Shown: piece by piece, positions 39,663-48,215 of the stretch
How the letters are laid out: each line of letters starts with the position of its first letter
How positions within the stretch are numbered: the stretch's first letter is position 1
Source of the DNA: DATLLN01 sp963720885
GTDB taxonomy: Bacteria; Actinomycetota; Thermoleophilia; Gaiellales; JAICJC01
Assembly: GCA_963720885.1 (NCBI GenBank)
Contig: CAVRGW010000004.1
Coordinates: 465,722-529,721, forward strand
Length of the DNA: 64,000 nt
Direction: 5' to 3'
Made by a program: the position numbers and the translations under genes
The notes under the pieces: model-generated
Databases searched by the model: none
What the model saw: only the letters and a program-made list of their open reading frames with translations
Told to the model about the DNA's origin: nothing

Positions 39663-41294
39663 TTACGCCCAGCCGGGCACGGTGTGCACGACCGCGCCCT
39701 GGGACAGCGTCAGCAGCACGCGTGCATCCGGGTAGGCGGCCGGCTCAAGCGTGTACAGGTCGCGGTCGAGGACGACCAGGTCGGCCAGCTTGCCCGGCTC
39801 GATCGACCCGGTCTCGCGCTCCAGCCGGGCGGCGTGCGCGGCTCCGATGGTCTGGCACGCAATCGCCGTCGTCAGGTCGAGCGCCTGGACCGGGTCGAGC
39901 GGCTCGGTCCGGCCGCCGGGCAGTGTCCGGCTGACGGCCACGGCAAGCTGCTGGAGCGGGTCGGGGGTCGACACCGACCAATCGCTGCCGAACACCAGCG
40001 GCGCTCCGCTGCGCACGATGTCTCCGAACCGGTAGATCGTCCGCGCGGCCCGCTCGGACACGAACGGGACGGTCATGTCGGTGATGTACGGGTCGCGGTG
40101 CGCCCAGAGCGGGGTGACGTTCGAGATCACGCCGAGCATCCGCAGCCGTGGCAGATCGTCGTCGTGCAGGAACTCGACGTGCGCCAGTTGGTGGCGGGCG
40201 TCGCGGCGGCCGTTGGCGGCGACGGCGAACGTGAACGCGTCCAGCGCCTCGCGCACCGCCCGGTCGCCGATCGTGTGGATGTGGACGTCGAACCCCTCGG
40301 CGTCGCACAGCTCGACGAACCGGTTGATGTCGGCCGTGGCGTACTGCTCGACGCCGTCCTCGGCGGTCGGTCGGCCCTGGTCGTCCAGGTACGGCTCGAG
40401 CATGTTCGCCGTATGGCTCTCGACGACGCCGTCGAGGAAGAACTTGACGTTGCCGCAGTCCAGCCGCCCGGCCCGGCCGGACGCGCGCCGGGCGAGCAGC
40501 TCGGGCAGCTGCGACTCGTCGCGCTCCTGATCCCAGCCGAGGTTGCCGCGTACGCGGAGCACCAGCTCGCCGTTTCGGGCCAGCCGCTCGTACGTTGCCT
40601 GCCACTGCGCATCGACCAGCGCGTCCTGGCACGCGGTGATGCCCAGGCTGTGGTAGTAGCCCTGCGCGGCCAGCAGGCCGGCGGCCCGCTCGTCGCCGCC
40701 CGGCTCGGGGATCATCTCCGCCGCCAGCGCGATCGCCTTTTCCTGCAGCGTCCCGGCCGGGTTGCCGTCGCCGTCGCGCTCGATCCGGCCGCCCCGCGGA
40801 TCGGCGGTGTCGCGGGTGATGCCGGCCGCCTCCAGCGCCCGCGTGTTCACCCAGGCGCTGTGGTAGTCGCGGCTGTACAGGATCACCGGCCTGTCGGAGA
40901 CGACGGCGTCAAGTGCTTGGCGCGCGCCGACGCCCCCGGGGAAGTCGCTCATCGCCCAGCCGCCGCCGGCGATCACCGGCCGGTCGGGATGCGCGGCCGC
41001 ATACGCCGCGATCGCCGCCGGGTAGGCCTCGGGCGACTCGCAGTCGGCCAGATCGCACAGGGTCAGCTGGTAGCCGCTCTCCGCCAGGTGGCAGTGCGCG
41101 TCCTGAAACCCGGGCAGCACCATCCCTCCTTCGGCATCGATCACGCGCGTGTCCGGCCCGCCCAGCCCGCCGATCTCGCGCGCGCCGCCGACCGCCGCGA
41201 TCCGCCCGCCGGCCACGGCGACGGCCTCGTGCGTGCTGCGGGCGCCGTCCATCGTGGCCACCCGCGCGTTGGTGACGATCAGATCCGCGGTCAA
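39663..41294 (-). CDS. YtcJ-type amidohydrolase
   Basis: A 543-residue metal hydrolase of the amidohydrolase superfamily. MVLPGFQDAHCHLAESGYQL gives the metal-binding HxH (residues 67 and 69); later come VKFFLDGVVESHTANML, FDVHIHTIGDRAVREALDAF, HQLAHVEFLHDDDLPRLRML and LVFGSDWSVSTPDPLQQLAV with the metal Asp, and the tail TGSIEPGKLADLVVLDRDLY. These proteins hydrolyse amides or related bonds of unknown compounds. The TTG start at 41294 overlaps the VOC gene stop (TTGA); a longer reading would run across that gene. It is the last gene of the pot operon. Confidence 0.9.
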   Translation of the reverse strand: MTADLIVTNARVATMDGARSTHEAVAVAGGRIAAVGGAREIGGLGGPDTRVIDAEGGMVLPGFQDAHCHLAESGYQLTLCDLADCESPEAYPAAIAAYAAAHPDRPVIAGGGWAMSDFPGGVGARQALDAVVSDRPVILYSRDYHSAWVNTRALEAAGITRDTADPRGGRIERDGDGNPAGTLQEKAIALAAEMIPEPGGDERAAGLLAAQGYYHSLGITACQDALVDAQWQATYERLARNGELVLRVRGNLGWDQERDESQLPELLARRASGRAGRLDCGNVKFFLDGVVESHTANMLEPYLDDQGRPTAEDGVEQYATADINRFVELCDAEGFDVHIHTIGDRAVREALDAFTFAVAANGRRDARHQLAHVEFLHDDDLPRLRMLGVISNVTPLWAHRDPYITDMTVPFVSERAARTIYRFGDIVRSGAPLVFGSDWSVSTPDPLQQLAVAVSRTLPGGRTEPLDPVQALDLTTAIACQTIGAAHAARLERETGSIEPGKLADLVVLDRDLYTLEPAAYPDARVLLTLSQGAVVHTVPGWA

Positions 41295-41710
41295 CGCGTG
41301 ATCGAGCCGTCCGGGTTGATCGTCCAGAACGGGTTGTGGGCGATCTCCCAGGGGTGGCCGTCCGGGTCGGTGAACACGCCCGAGTAGCCGCCCCAGAACG
41401 TCGCGGCTCCCTCGCGGGGAATCGCCGCGCCGGCCGCCTTCGCCTGGGCGATCACCTCGTCGACCTCCTCGGGCGAGCGGACGTTGTGCGCCAGGGTGAC
41501 GCCGCCCCAGCCGCCGTTGTCGTCGGTGACGCCGCTGTCGTCGGCCAGCTTGGCGCGGTCCCACAGCGCCACGATCATCCCGCCCGCCTGGTAGAAGACG
41601 ACGTCGGCGTCGGGCTCCGTCTCGTCGGTCCAGCCCAGCGCGCGGTAGAAGGCATGCGAGCGCTCGAGGTCGGCCACGCCCAGGGTGACCAGGCTGAGGC
41701 GCTGCTCCAT
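41291..41710 (-). CDS. VOC (glyoxalase/bleomycin-resistance) family protein
   Basis: A 139-residue protein from ATG 41710: MEQRLSLVTLGVADLERSHA, FYRALGWTDETEPDADVVFY and GVFTDPDGHPWEIAHNPFWT. The beta-alpha-beta-beta-beta unit occurs twice and the terminal E of DPDGHPWEI is the usual metal ligand. Members act as metal-dependent lyases, dioxygenases or binding proteins. It starts 4 nt after the ABC ATPase stop and overlaps the amidohydrolase start, so it belongs to the same transcript. Which reaction it does is not evident. Confidence 0.88.
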   Translation of the reverse strand: MEQRLSLVTLGVADLERSHAFYRALGWTDETEPDADVVFYQAGGMIVALWDRAKLADDSGVTDDNGGWGGVTLAHNVRSPEEVDEVIAQAKAAGAAIPREGAATFWGGYSGVFTDPDGHPWEIAHNPFWTINPDGSITR

Positions 41711-41714
41711 CGCG

Positions 41715-42833
41715 CTAGCCGACCGGCGCGGCGGCGCTGTCGTCAACCGGCGCAACGCCGGTGTCGGTCAGCACGCGCAGTGCCTCGGACGGCAGGTGCA
41801 CCTTGACCGGGTCGCCCTGCTTGTAGTGGAGCTCGTCGCCGGTGTTCTGAACGAGGGCCTGCAGCGTCTCACCGTGGGCCAGGCGCGCGATCACCTGGTT
41901 GGCGTTACCGAGGTAGACGACGCGCTCGACCATGCCCGGGATGTAGTTCTCGCCGGTGGCATCGGACGGCTCCAGCCGGACCCGCTCGGGCCGGATCACG
42001 ATCCGCGTCTCGCCCTTGGTTGCCACGTCGCCGCGGCCGGCATGCAGCTCGAAGTCGCCGACCTTGACCAGGCAGCGGCCGTCTGACTCGCCCTCGGCGG
42101 TCGCCGTCATCAGGTTGGAGACGCCCAGGAAGTCGGCGACGAACGTGGTCGACGGCTCCTCGTAGACCTCCTTCGGCGCCGCCACCTGCTCGACCCGGCC
42201 ATCGCTCATCACGGCGATCCGGTCGCTCATCGTCAGCGCCTCCTCCTGGTCGTGCGTCACGTAGATGAACGTGATGCCGACCTGCTGCTGCAGCGACTTC
42301 AGCTCCAGCTGCAGCTGCTTGCGCAGCTTCGCGTCCAGCGCGCCCAGCGGCTCGTCCAGCAAGAGCACGGCCGGCTTCAGCACCAGCGCACGGGCCAGCG
42401 CGACGCGCTGCTGCTGGCCGCCGGACAGCTGGGACGGCTTGCGCTTGGCGAACCGGTCCATCTGCACCATGCCCAGCGCCTCGTCGACCCGCGAGCGGAC
42501 CTCGTGCTTCGGCGTCTTCTGACGGCGCAGGCCAAACGCGACGTTGTCCCACACCGTCATGTGAGGGAACAACGCGTAGCTCTGGAACACGGTATTGACG
42601 TTGCGGCGATGCGGCGGCGTGTACGCCATGTTCTCGCCGTCCAGCAGGATCTCGCCCTCGGTCGGCTGCTCGAAACCCGCGATCATGCGCAGCGTCGTGG
42701 TCTTGCCGCAGCCCGACGGCCCGAGCAACGAGAAGAACTCGCCCCCCGGCATCTCCAGGTCGATGCCGTCCACCGCCGTGAACTCGCCGAACTTCTTGAC
42801 GAGGCTGATCAGCTTGACTTCACCACCGGCCAC
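41715..42833 (-). CDS. potA: ABC transporter ATPase, spermidine/putrescine type
   Basis: A 372-residue ATPase. Walker A is GPSGCGKTTT near residue 38, the Q-loop VFQSYALFPHMTVWDN, the signature LSGGQQQRVALARAL near 135 and Walker B LLLDEPLGALD near 160, with the switch His in IYVTHDQEEALTM. A C-terminal TOBE domain follows (RPERVRLEPSD and a last strand set). It powers the two permeases encoded next to it. Substrate assignment to polyamines rests on the whole operon and is moderately sure. Confidence 0.92.
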   Translation of the reverse strand: MAGGEVKLISLVKKFGEFTAVDGIDLEMPGGEFFSLLGPSGCGKTTTLRMIAGFEQPTEGEILLDGENMAYTPPHRRNVNTVFQSYALFPHMTVWDNVAFGLRRQKTPKHEVRSRVDEALGMVQMDRFAKRKPSQLSGGQQQRVALARALVLKPAVLLLDEPLGALDAKLRKQLQLELKSLQQQVGITFIYVTHDQEEALTMSDRIAVMSDGRVEQVAAPKEVYEEPSTTFVADFLGVSNLMTATAEGESDGRCLVKVGDFELHAGRGDVATKGETRIVIRPERVRLEPSDATGENYIPGMVERVVYLGNANQVIARLAHGETLQALVQNTGDELHYKQGDPVKVHLPSEALRVLTDTGVAPVDDSAAAPVG

Positions 42834-42884
42834 AGAGCGTCTCCTCGAGTCGGTTTGGGGGGTACAAAGGTACCAGTACGGGGA

Positions 42885-43823
42885 TCACACGTCGAATGCG
42901 GCGAAGTCCCGCATCGTCGATTGCTTGGCACCGTGCTGCCCGCGCGTGAATGCGCGCCACACCAGGAAGCCCGCGACCACGGACGTCAGCGTGACGATCA
43001 CCATCACCGTCGCGATGGCGTTCGTGGCCGGCGTCGGCGCCGCCCTGGTCGCCGCGTAGATCTCCATCGGCACGGTGGTCGTGGACGGGCCGTTGGACAG
43101 CCACTGGCTGATCACGAAGTCGTCGATCGAGATCGCGAACACGATCGCCGCGCTGGCCACGATGGCCGGCATCAGCAACGGCAGCAGCACCTTCCACAGC
43201 GCGACGCCGGGACTGGCGCCGAGGTCGGCTGCCGCCTCCTCGTACTGGCGCCCGATATTGAACATGCGGCCGCGCACGATCACCACCACGTAGGAGATCG
43301 AGAAGGTGACGTGCCCCAGCACCTGCGCCGGGCCGCCCGTGTGGATGTTCGTGAACGGGGGCAGCTGGGTGAACAGCAGCAGCAGCGACACGCCCATCAC
43401 GATCTCCGGCGTGACCAGCGGGAACAGCATCAGGAAGTTCGCGCCGCCCGAACCGCGCGACCGCCAGCGGGCGAGGCCGAGCGCCAGCGTGACGCCGATC
43501 GGGACGGCGATGATCACGTCCCAGGCCGCCAGCGTGAGGCTGTGCACCAGGGCGTCGCGGAGCTCCGGGTCGTTCCACACGGAGTCCGGGTTGCTCCAGT
43601 ACCACTGGGTCGAGAATCCCTGCCAGACCGTCCGCGAGCGGCTGTCGTTGAACGAGAACTGGACGGCGATGATCACCGGGACGATCGCCCACAGCATGTA
43701 GCCCCAGGTGATCAGCACCAGGAACCGCGGCTTCCCCCACGGGTTGACGACCCACCCGGAGACCCGCTGCCACAGGCTGAACGACCGCTTCGGCTGCGGG
43801 GCGCTGACGGCGGACTCGGTCAT
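42885..43823 (-). CDS. potC: ABC transporter permease, PotC-like
   Basis: A 312-residue permease from ATG 43823 with about six helices. The N-terminal helix (LVLITWGYMLWAIVPVIIAV) is followed by VQFSFNDSRSRTVWQGFSTQ, typical of PotC, and the EAA loop EEAAADLGASPGVALWKVLL lies near residue 200, the contact for the ATPase. It overlaps the PotB-like gene by 4 nt. A 51-nt gap separates it from the ATPase gene. Confidence 0.9.
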   Translation of the reverse strand: MTESAVSAPQPKRSFSLWQRVSGWVVNPWGKPRFLVLITWGYMLWAIVPVIIAVQFSFNDSRSRTVWQGFSTQWYWSNPDSVWNDPELRDALVHSLTLAAWDVIIAVPIGVTLALGLARWRSRGSGGANFLMLFPLVTPEIVMGVSLLLLFTQLPPFTNIHTGGPAQVLGHVTFSISYVVVIVRGRMFNIGRQYEEAAADLGASPGVALWKVLLPLLMPAIVASAAIVFAISIDDFVISQWLSNGPSTTTVPMEIYAATRAAPTPATNAIATVMVIVTLTSVVAGFLVWRAFTRGQHGAKQSTMRDFAAFDV

Positions 43824-44713
43824 GCCGACCGCAGCTCCTTGGTCGCCTTGTGGATCGTCCACAGGTAATAGCCCATCAGGATCAGCAGGAACAGCGACAG
43901 CAGGATCGTGATCGCGGCGCCGATGGTCGGCTGCGGGCCGCCGTGGAAGTAGAGGTCGATCTGGTTGCCGATCATCGACGTGGTCGGCGCGCCGGAGACG
44001 ATGTTCGGCGTGTAGTAGTCGCCGAACATCGGCAGCGCGATCAGCACGGCGCCACCCAGCAGGCCGGTCTTGCTCAGCGGCAGCGTGACGTGCAGGAAGG
44101 TGCGGAACGGGCTGGCGCCGAGGTCACGCGCGGCCTCCAGGTAGCTGCGGTCGATCCGGTCGAGCGAGGCGTACAGCGGCAGGATGAAGTAGGGGATGTA
44201 GCCGTAGACCAGCGCCCAGATCACGGTCGACGACTGGCCGTCGAGGAAGCCGTAGGGGGTGCTCAGCACATGCGCCCAGATCAGGAAACGGTTGACGTAC
44301 CCGTCCGGCGCCAGCAGGTTGACCCAGGCCAGCATGCGCATCAGGTAGCTGATCCAGAACGGCAGGATCAGCAGGATCAAGAGCAGCGTCTTCGTCCGGC
44401 CGGCGTGCCGGGCGATGTAGTAGGCGACCGGGTAGCCGATCAGCGCGCAGCCGGCCAGGGCGATCACCACGTACTCGATCGTGCGGACGGCGACATCGAA
44501 ATAGATCCCGCCCGGCGCGAACTCGCTCAGCACCTGCGATAGCCAGCCGACGTTCCAGTCGAGCGGGTTCCAGGCCGGGACGGCGAAGCCGAGGATCGGG
44601 TCGACGCTGCCGAAGGCGACTCCGACCACCGCGTAGAACGGCACCAGGAACAGCAGGATCAGCCAGATCACGCCCGGGGCAGCGAACGTGGGCCAGAGCC
44701 AGCGAGGATACAT
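43820..44713 (-). CDS. potB: ABC transporter permease, PotB-like
   Basis: A 297-residue inner membrane protein. The first helix (PGVIWLILLFLVPFYAVVGV) and the EAA loop (LEAARDLGASPFRTFLHVTL near residue 200) are typical of PotB, as is LLILLILPFWISYLMRMLAW. It pairs with PotC in a heterodimeric channel. It lies 9 nt downstream of the binding-protein gene and overlaps the next permease gene. Confidence 0.9.
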   Translation of the reverse strand: MYPRWLWPTFAAPGVIWLILLFLVPFYAVVGVAFGSVDPILGFAVPAWNPLDWNVGWLSQVLSEFAPGGIYFDVAVRTIEYVVIALAGCALIGYPVAYYIARHAGRTKTLLLILLILPFWISYLMRMLAWVNLLAPDGYVNRFLIWAHVLSTPYGFLDGQSSTVIWALVYGYIPYFILPLYASLDRIDRSYLEAARDLGASPFRTFLHVTLPLSKTGLLGGAVLIALPMFGDYYTPNIVSGAPTTSMIGNQIDLYFHGGPQPTIGAAITILLSLFLLILMGYYLWTIHKATKELRSA

Positions 44714-44722
44714 CAGGCGATC

Positions 44723-46018
44723 CTACGCGCCCGCGAGGAACTGGGAGTAGCCGTTCTGCCAGAGCTGCTGGCCGGTGCTGGTCAGTGTCATCTCCTGGAG
44801 CGAGTCCTTGCCCAGGTCTTCAGCCGTGAGGATGCAGTTGGCGAGCGTCTCGGGGATCACGCCCTTCTTGACCTCGGCCTCCGGGTCGATCTCGGTCAGC
44901 GGCGGCTGGTAGCCGTTGAAGTTCACGAAGTTCGAGTACGCGACGTCGTTCTCCAGCATGTAGTTGAGGAACAGATGGGCCAGCACCGGCTTCTTGGTGT
45001 TGGCGCAGATCGACCACATGTCGTTCTGGATCGGGCCCTTGCCGTAGCCGGGATTCCAGAAGCGCAGCAGCGGTCCGACGCTGGGCTTGGGCAGGAAGTA
45101 GAAGTAGCCGGACATCATGTCGCCCGACCACGCCTGGTTCAGCCAGGTCTTGTCCTCGGGGACGTTCTCGTACTGCAGGTCGTTGACCAGCACATTGCAG
45201 ACGCCGTACAGCTCCTGCAGGTCGGCGACCGCCGCGTCGATCAACTTGGGATCCTCGGTGTTGATGTCCGTGTGGCCCTTGCGCAGCAGGGCCATCGCGA
45301 TCGTCTCGCGGGGCTCGCTGAGCACGGCGACCTTGCCCTTGTAGGCCTGCGACTCCCAGAGGATGTCCCAGGGGTTGGCCATCCCCTCGATGTCCTCCTT
45401 GACGCGGTCGGTGCGCCAGGCGATGCCGGTCGAGTAGACGGTGTAGGGCACGCCGTACTTCGATCCGACGTCGTAGAAGGGGTCGACCAGCGACGGCCAC
45501 ACGTTCTTCTGCAGGTTCGGGATGTAGTCCAGGTTCAGCGGCATGATCAGCTTGCCGGCGACCACCCGGTCGAGGTTGTCGGGCGTCATCTCGGTGACAT
45601 CCGGCGAGATGGCGCCAGATGCGAGCTTCGCGATCCCGGAGTTGATGTCGTCGAACGGCGCGACCTTGACAGTGACGCCGTACTTCTTGCCGAAGTCCTT
45701 GAGCAGCTTGCCGTAGATGTAGGCCGGATAGTTGTAGACGATAAACTCGCCGCCGGTCTCGGGCTCCATGCCGGACTCGATCGGGTCGCGCCACAGAGGC
45801 AGCGTCACCCGCCGGTCGGGCCGCGCGAGGGGCAGGCCGCCGGGGCCGACCGGCTCGCCGCCGGAGCTGGCGGGCGCGCCCGTGGTCGTGGAGTTGCTGC
45901 ACGCCGCAAGCAGCGGGGCGGCGCCGGACAGGGCGAGCGCAGCACCGCCGGACCGCATCAGGAAGTCGCGCCGGCTGCTGCGCGACCAGGGGCCGGGTCG
46001 ATCCTTCGGATGCGGCAA
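44723..46018 (-). CDS. potD: Tat-exported lipoprotein, polyamine-type ABC substrate-binding protein
   Basis: A 431-residue binding protein, first gene of the operon. The N-terminus has a twin-arginine motif (SRRDFLMRSGG, residues 15-25) and a lipobox ending LLAAC (Cys 40), so it should be exported folded and lipid-anchored. The mature part fits the PotD/PotF type (VYNYPAYIYGKLLKDFGKKY, LDYIPNLQKNVWPSL, YGVPYTVYSTGIAWRTDRVK, AWSGDMMSGYFYF). The promoter region carries a TetR-like palindrome. A spermidine, putrescine or related cation ligand is likely. Confidence 0.9.
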   Translation of the reverse strand: MPHPKDRPGPWSRSSRRDFLMRSGGAALALSGAAPLLAACSNSTTTGAPASSGGEPVGPGGLPLARPDRRVTLPLWRDPIESGMEPETGGEFIVYNYPAYIYGKLLKDFGKKYGVTVKVAPFDDINSGIAKLASGAISPDVTEMTPDNLDRVVAGKLIMPLNLDYIPNLQKNVWPSLVDPFYDVGSKYGVPYTVYSTGIAWRTDRVKEDIEGMANPWDILWESQAYKGKVAVLSEPRETIAMALLRKGHTDINTEDPKLIDAAVADLQELYGVCNVLVNDLQYENVPEDKTWLNQAWSGDMMSGYFYFLPKPSVGPLLRFWNPGYGKGPIQNDMWSICANTKKPVLAHLFLNYMLENDVAYSNFVNFNGYQPPLTEIDPEAEVKKGVIPETLANCILTAEDLGKDSLQEMTLTSTGQQLWQNGYSQFLAGA

Positions 46019-46038
46019 GACGGTGCTCCCTTCGATCC

Positions 46039-46060
46039 TGACTGACTAATCAGACAGTCA
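46039..46060. promoter_or_regulatory. TetR-type palindromic operator between divergent operons
   Basis: A 22-nt imperfect palindrome with outer arms TGACTG and CAGTCA and 18 of 22 positions symmetric lies between the potD gene (minus) and the CoA-ligase gene (plus). The form and length are typical of TetR/AcrR operators, including those for acyl-CoA-responsive regulators. No tetR gene lies in this window. Confidence 0.6.
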
Positions 46061-46163
46061 ACTTGTGCCGAGACTGTAACGAAGCAGGATTGGATGTTCA
46101 AGGGTAGGCCGCACGGGTAGGCGCGACGCGCGTTGCCTGCGCTCTGGCACACTCCCCGGCTCG

Positions 46164-48215
46164 ATGGCTCGTGATCTCCAACCGCTCTTCGCTCCGCGCT
46201 CCGTGGCGATTCTCGGCGCGTCCAACGATCCCGCCAAGTGGGGCAACTGGCTGGCGCGCGGCGCGCTTCGCGGCGAGCACCGGCGGCCCGTCTTTCTGGT
46301 CAACCGCAACGGCGGCGAGGTGCTCGGCCGCGAGGCGTTCGCGTCGGTCGCCGATCTGCCGGAGGCGCCGGAGCTGGTGGTGATCGCCGTCCCCGCCGCC
46401 GGGTTCGAGGAGGCGGTGGACGCGTCGCTGGCTCGCGGCGCGCGGGCGATCGTCGGCATCACCGCCGGGCTGGGCGAGGCCGGCGGCGAGGCGGGTCTGC
46501 GGGAACGGGCGCTGGTCGAGCGGGTGCGCGAAGCCGGCGCGATGCTGCTCGGACCCAACTGCCTGGGCGTGTTCGACGCGACCAGCGACCTCGGCCTCGC
46601 GTCGAACGAGTTCCCGTCCGGCTCGATCGGCCTGATCTCGCAGAGCGGCAACCTGGCGCTCGAGCTGGGCATCCTGGCCCGGCCCTACCACCTCGGCTTC
46701 TCGCGGTTTGCCTCAATGGGCAACCAGGCCGACCTCGACCTGGCCGAGCTGGTGACGTCCTTCTCGCAGCACGAGGGCACCGAGCTGATTGCCGTGTACG
46801 CCGAGGACTTCCGGGACGGCCGGGCATTCGTCGACGCCTGCGCCGCGGCCGGCAAGCCGGTGCTGGTGCTGACGGTCGGCCGCAGCGCGGCCAGCACGCG
46901 GGCCGCGGCGTCCCACACGGGCGCGCTGGTCAGCAACACGCGGGTGGTCGACGCCGCGTGCCGGGCGGCCGGCGCGCACATCGTCCGCACCCCCGCGGAG
47001 CTGATCGACGTCTCCCAGGCGCTGCTCGCCGGGCCGCGGATGGCCGGCCGGCGCGTCGCCGTGCTGGCGGACGGCGGCGGGCACGGCGCGATCGCATCCG
47101 ACGTCGCCTCCGACGCGGGCCTCGAGTTGCCGCTGCTGTCCGAGGGGCTGCAGCGCCGGCTGGCGGAGTCGCTGCCGCCCACCGCGGCGACGGGCAATCC
47201 CGTCGACCTGGCCGGCGGCGGCGAGCAGGACTTCAACAACTTCGCCATCACAGCCTGCATCCTGCTCGAGTCGGGCGAGGTCGACGGCGTGCTGATGTCG
47301 GGCTACTTCGGCGGCTACGCGCAGTACTCGGAGGAGTTCGAGGAGGCCGAGGTGGCCGTGGCCCGCGACATCGCCAGGGCGGTCGTCGACAGCGGACGGC
47401 CGCTGGTCGCGCAGACCATGTATCACAGCGCCCCGGCCGCCGAGGCCCAGCGCGAGGGCGGCATTCCGGTGTATGCGACGATCGAGGCAGCCGCGATGGC
47501 GACGGCGGCGATCGTCGAGCGCCCGTCGCCGACCGGGGCGCCGTCGTTGCCTGCGCAGGCGCCGGGCGATCTGGACGACGGATACTTCGGCTCCCGTGAT
47601 CTGCTGGCGGCGGCGGGCGTGCCGTTCGTCGACGCGCGGCGGGCGGTTGGCGTGGAGGCGGTGGTGGCGGCCGGGGTCGAGCTCGGCTTTCCGGTTGTGC
47701 TCAAGGCGCTGGGCACGCTGCACAAGACCGACGTGGACGGGGTGCGGGTCGGCATCGCCGACGGCCGGGAGCTGGAGGCGGCCGCCCGTGACATGCACGA
47801 ACGGCTGGCGCCGCCCGAGTTCTCGATCGAGCGGATGGCGCCGCTCGGCGACGGTGTCGAGTTGATCGTCGGCGCTCGCCAGGACGCGCGGTTCGGCCCG
47901 ATCGCCCTGGTCGGGCTGGGCGGCATCTATGCGGAGACCTTCGAAGACGTGGCGATCGGCCTCGCGCCGCTCGATCCGCATGAGGCGGAGCGGTTGCTCC
48001 GCTCGCTGCGCGGCGCCGCGCTGCTCGGCCCCGTGCGTGGCCGGCCGGCGCTGGACCTGGCTGCTGCTGGGCGTGCGGCTGCGGCGTTGTCTTTGCTGGC
48101 GGCGGCGCGCCCGGACATCGCGGAGATCGAGATCAATCCCCTGCTGGCGACGCCCGACGGCGCGCTGGCCCTGGACGCGCGCATCATCCCGAAAGGAGAC
48201 GGCGATGCTGGTTGA
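46164..48215 (+). CDS. NDP-forming acyl-CoA synthetase (fused alpha-beta)
   Basis: A 683-residue enzyme that interconverts acid + CoA + NTP with acyl-CoA. The CoA-binding domain starts SVAILGASNDPAKWGNWLAR; the ligase-CoA domain has GPNCLGVFD and LISQSGNLALELGILA near 150, and AASHTGALVSNTRVVDAACR near 250 carries the phosphorylated His. The C-terminal ATP-grasp domain has GVELGFPVVLKALGTLHKTD and RQDARFGPIALVGLGG and EIEINPLLATPDGALALDA. The fused order (CoA-binding, ligase, ATP-grasp) is the ACD/Pat-like arrangement without an acetyltransferase. It overlaps the reductase gene by 11 nt. Confidence 0.92.
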   Translation: MARDLQPLFAPRSVAILGASNDPAKWGNWLARGALRGEHRRPVFLVNRNGGEVLGREAFASVADLPEAPELVVIAVPAAGFEEAVDASLARGARAIVGITAGLGEAGGEAGLRERALVERVREAGAMLLGPNCLGVFDATSDLGLASNEFPSGSIGLISQSGNLALELGILARPYHLGFSRFASMGNQADLDLAELVTSFSQHEGTELIAVYAEDFRDGRAFVDACAAAGKPVLVLTVGRSAASTRAAASHTGALVSNTRVVDAACRAAGAHIVRTPAELIDVSQALLAGPRMAGRRVAVLADGGGHGAIASDVASDAGLELPLLSEGLQRRLAESLPPTAATGNPVDLAGGGEQDFNNFAITACILLESGEVDGVLMSGYFGGYAQYSEEFEEAEVAVARDIARAVVDSGRPLVAQTMYHSAPAAEAQREGGIPVYATIEAAAMATAAIVERPSPTGAPSLPAQAPGDLDDGYFGSRDLLAAAGVPFVDARRAVGVEAVVAAGVELGFPVVLKALGTLHKTDVDGVRVGIADGRELEAAARDMHERLAPPEFSIERMAPLGDGVELIVGARQDARFGPIALVGLGGIYAETFEDVAIGLAPLDPHEAERLLRSLRGAALLGPVRGRPALDLAAAGRAAAALSLLAAARPDIAEIEINPLLATPDGALALDARIIPKGDGDAG

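Noticed and set aside
41294..41564. N-terminal extension of the amidohydrolase
   Set aside because: It would run through the VOC gene in another frame and its sequence is Arg/Gly low complexity.
46713..47981. Minus-strand open frame of 422 codons
   Set aside because: Antisense of the CoA ligase; Arg/His-rich low-complexity translation without motifs.
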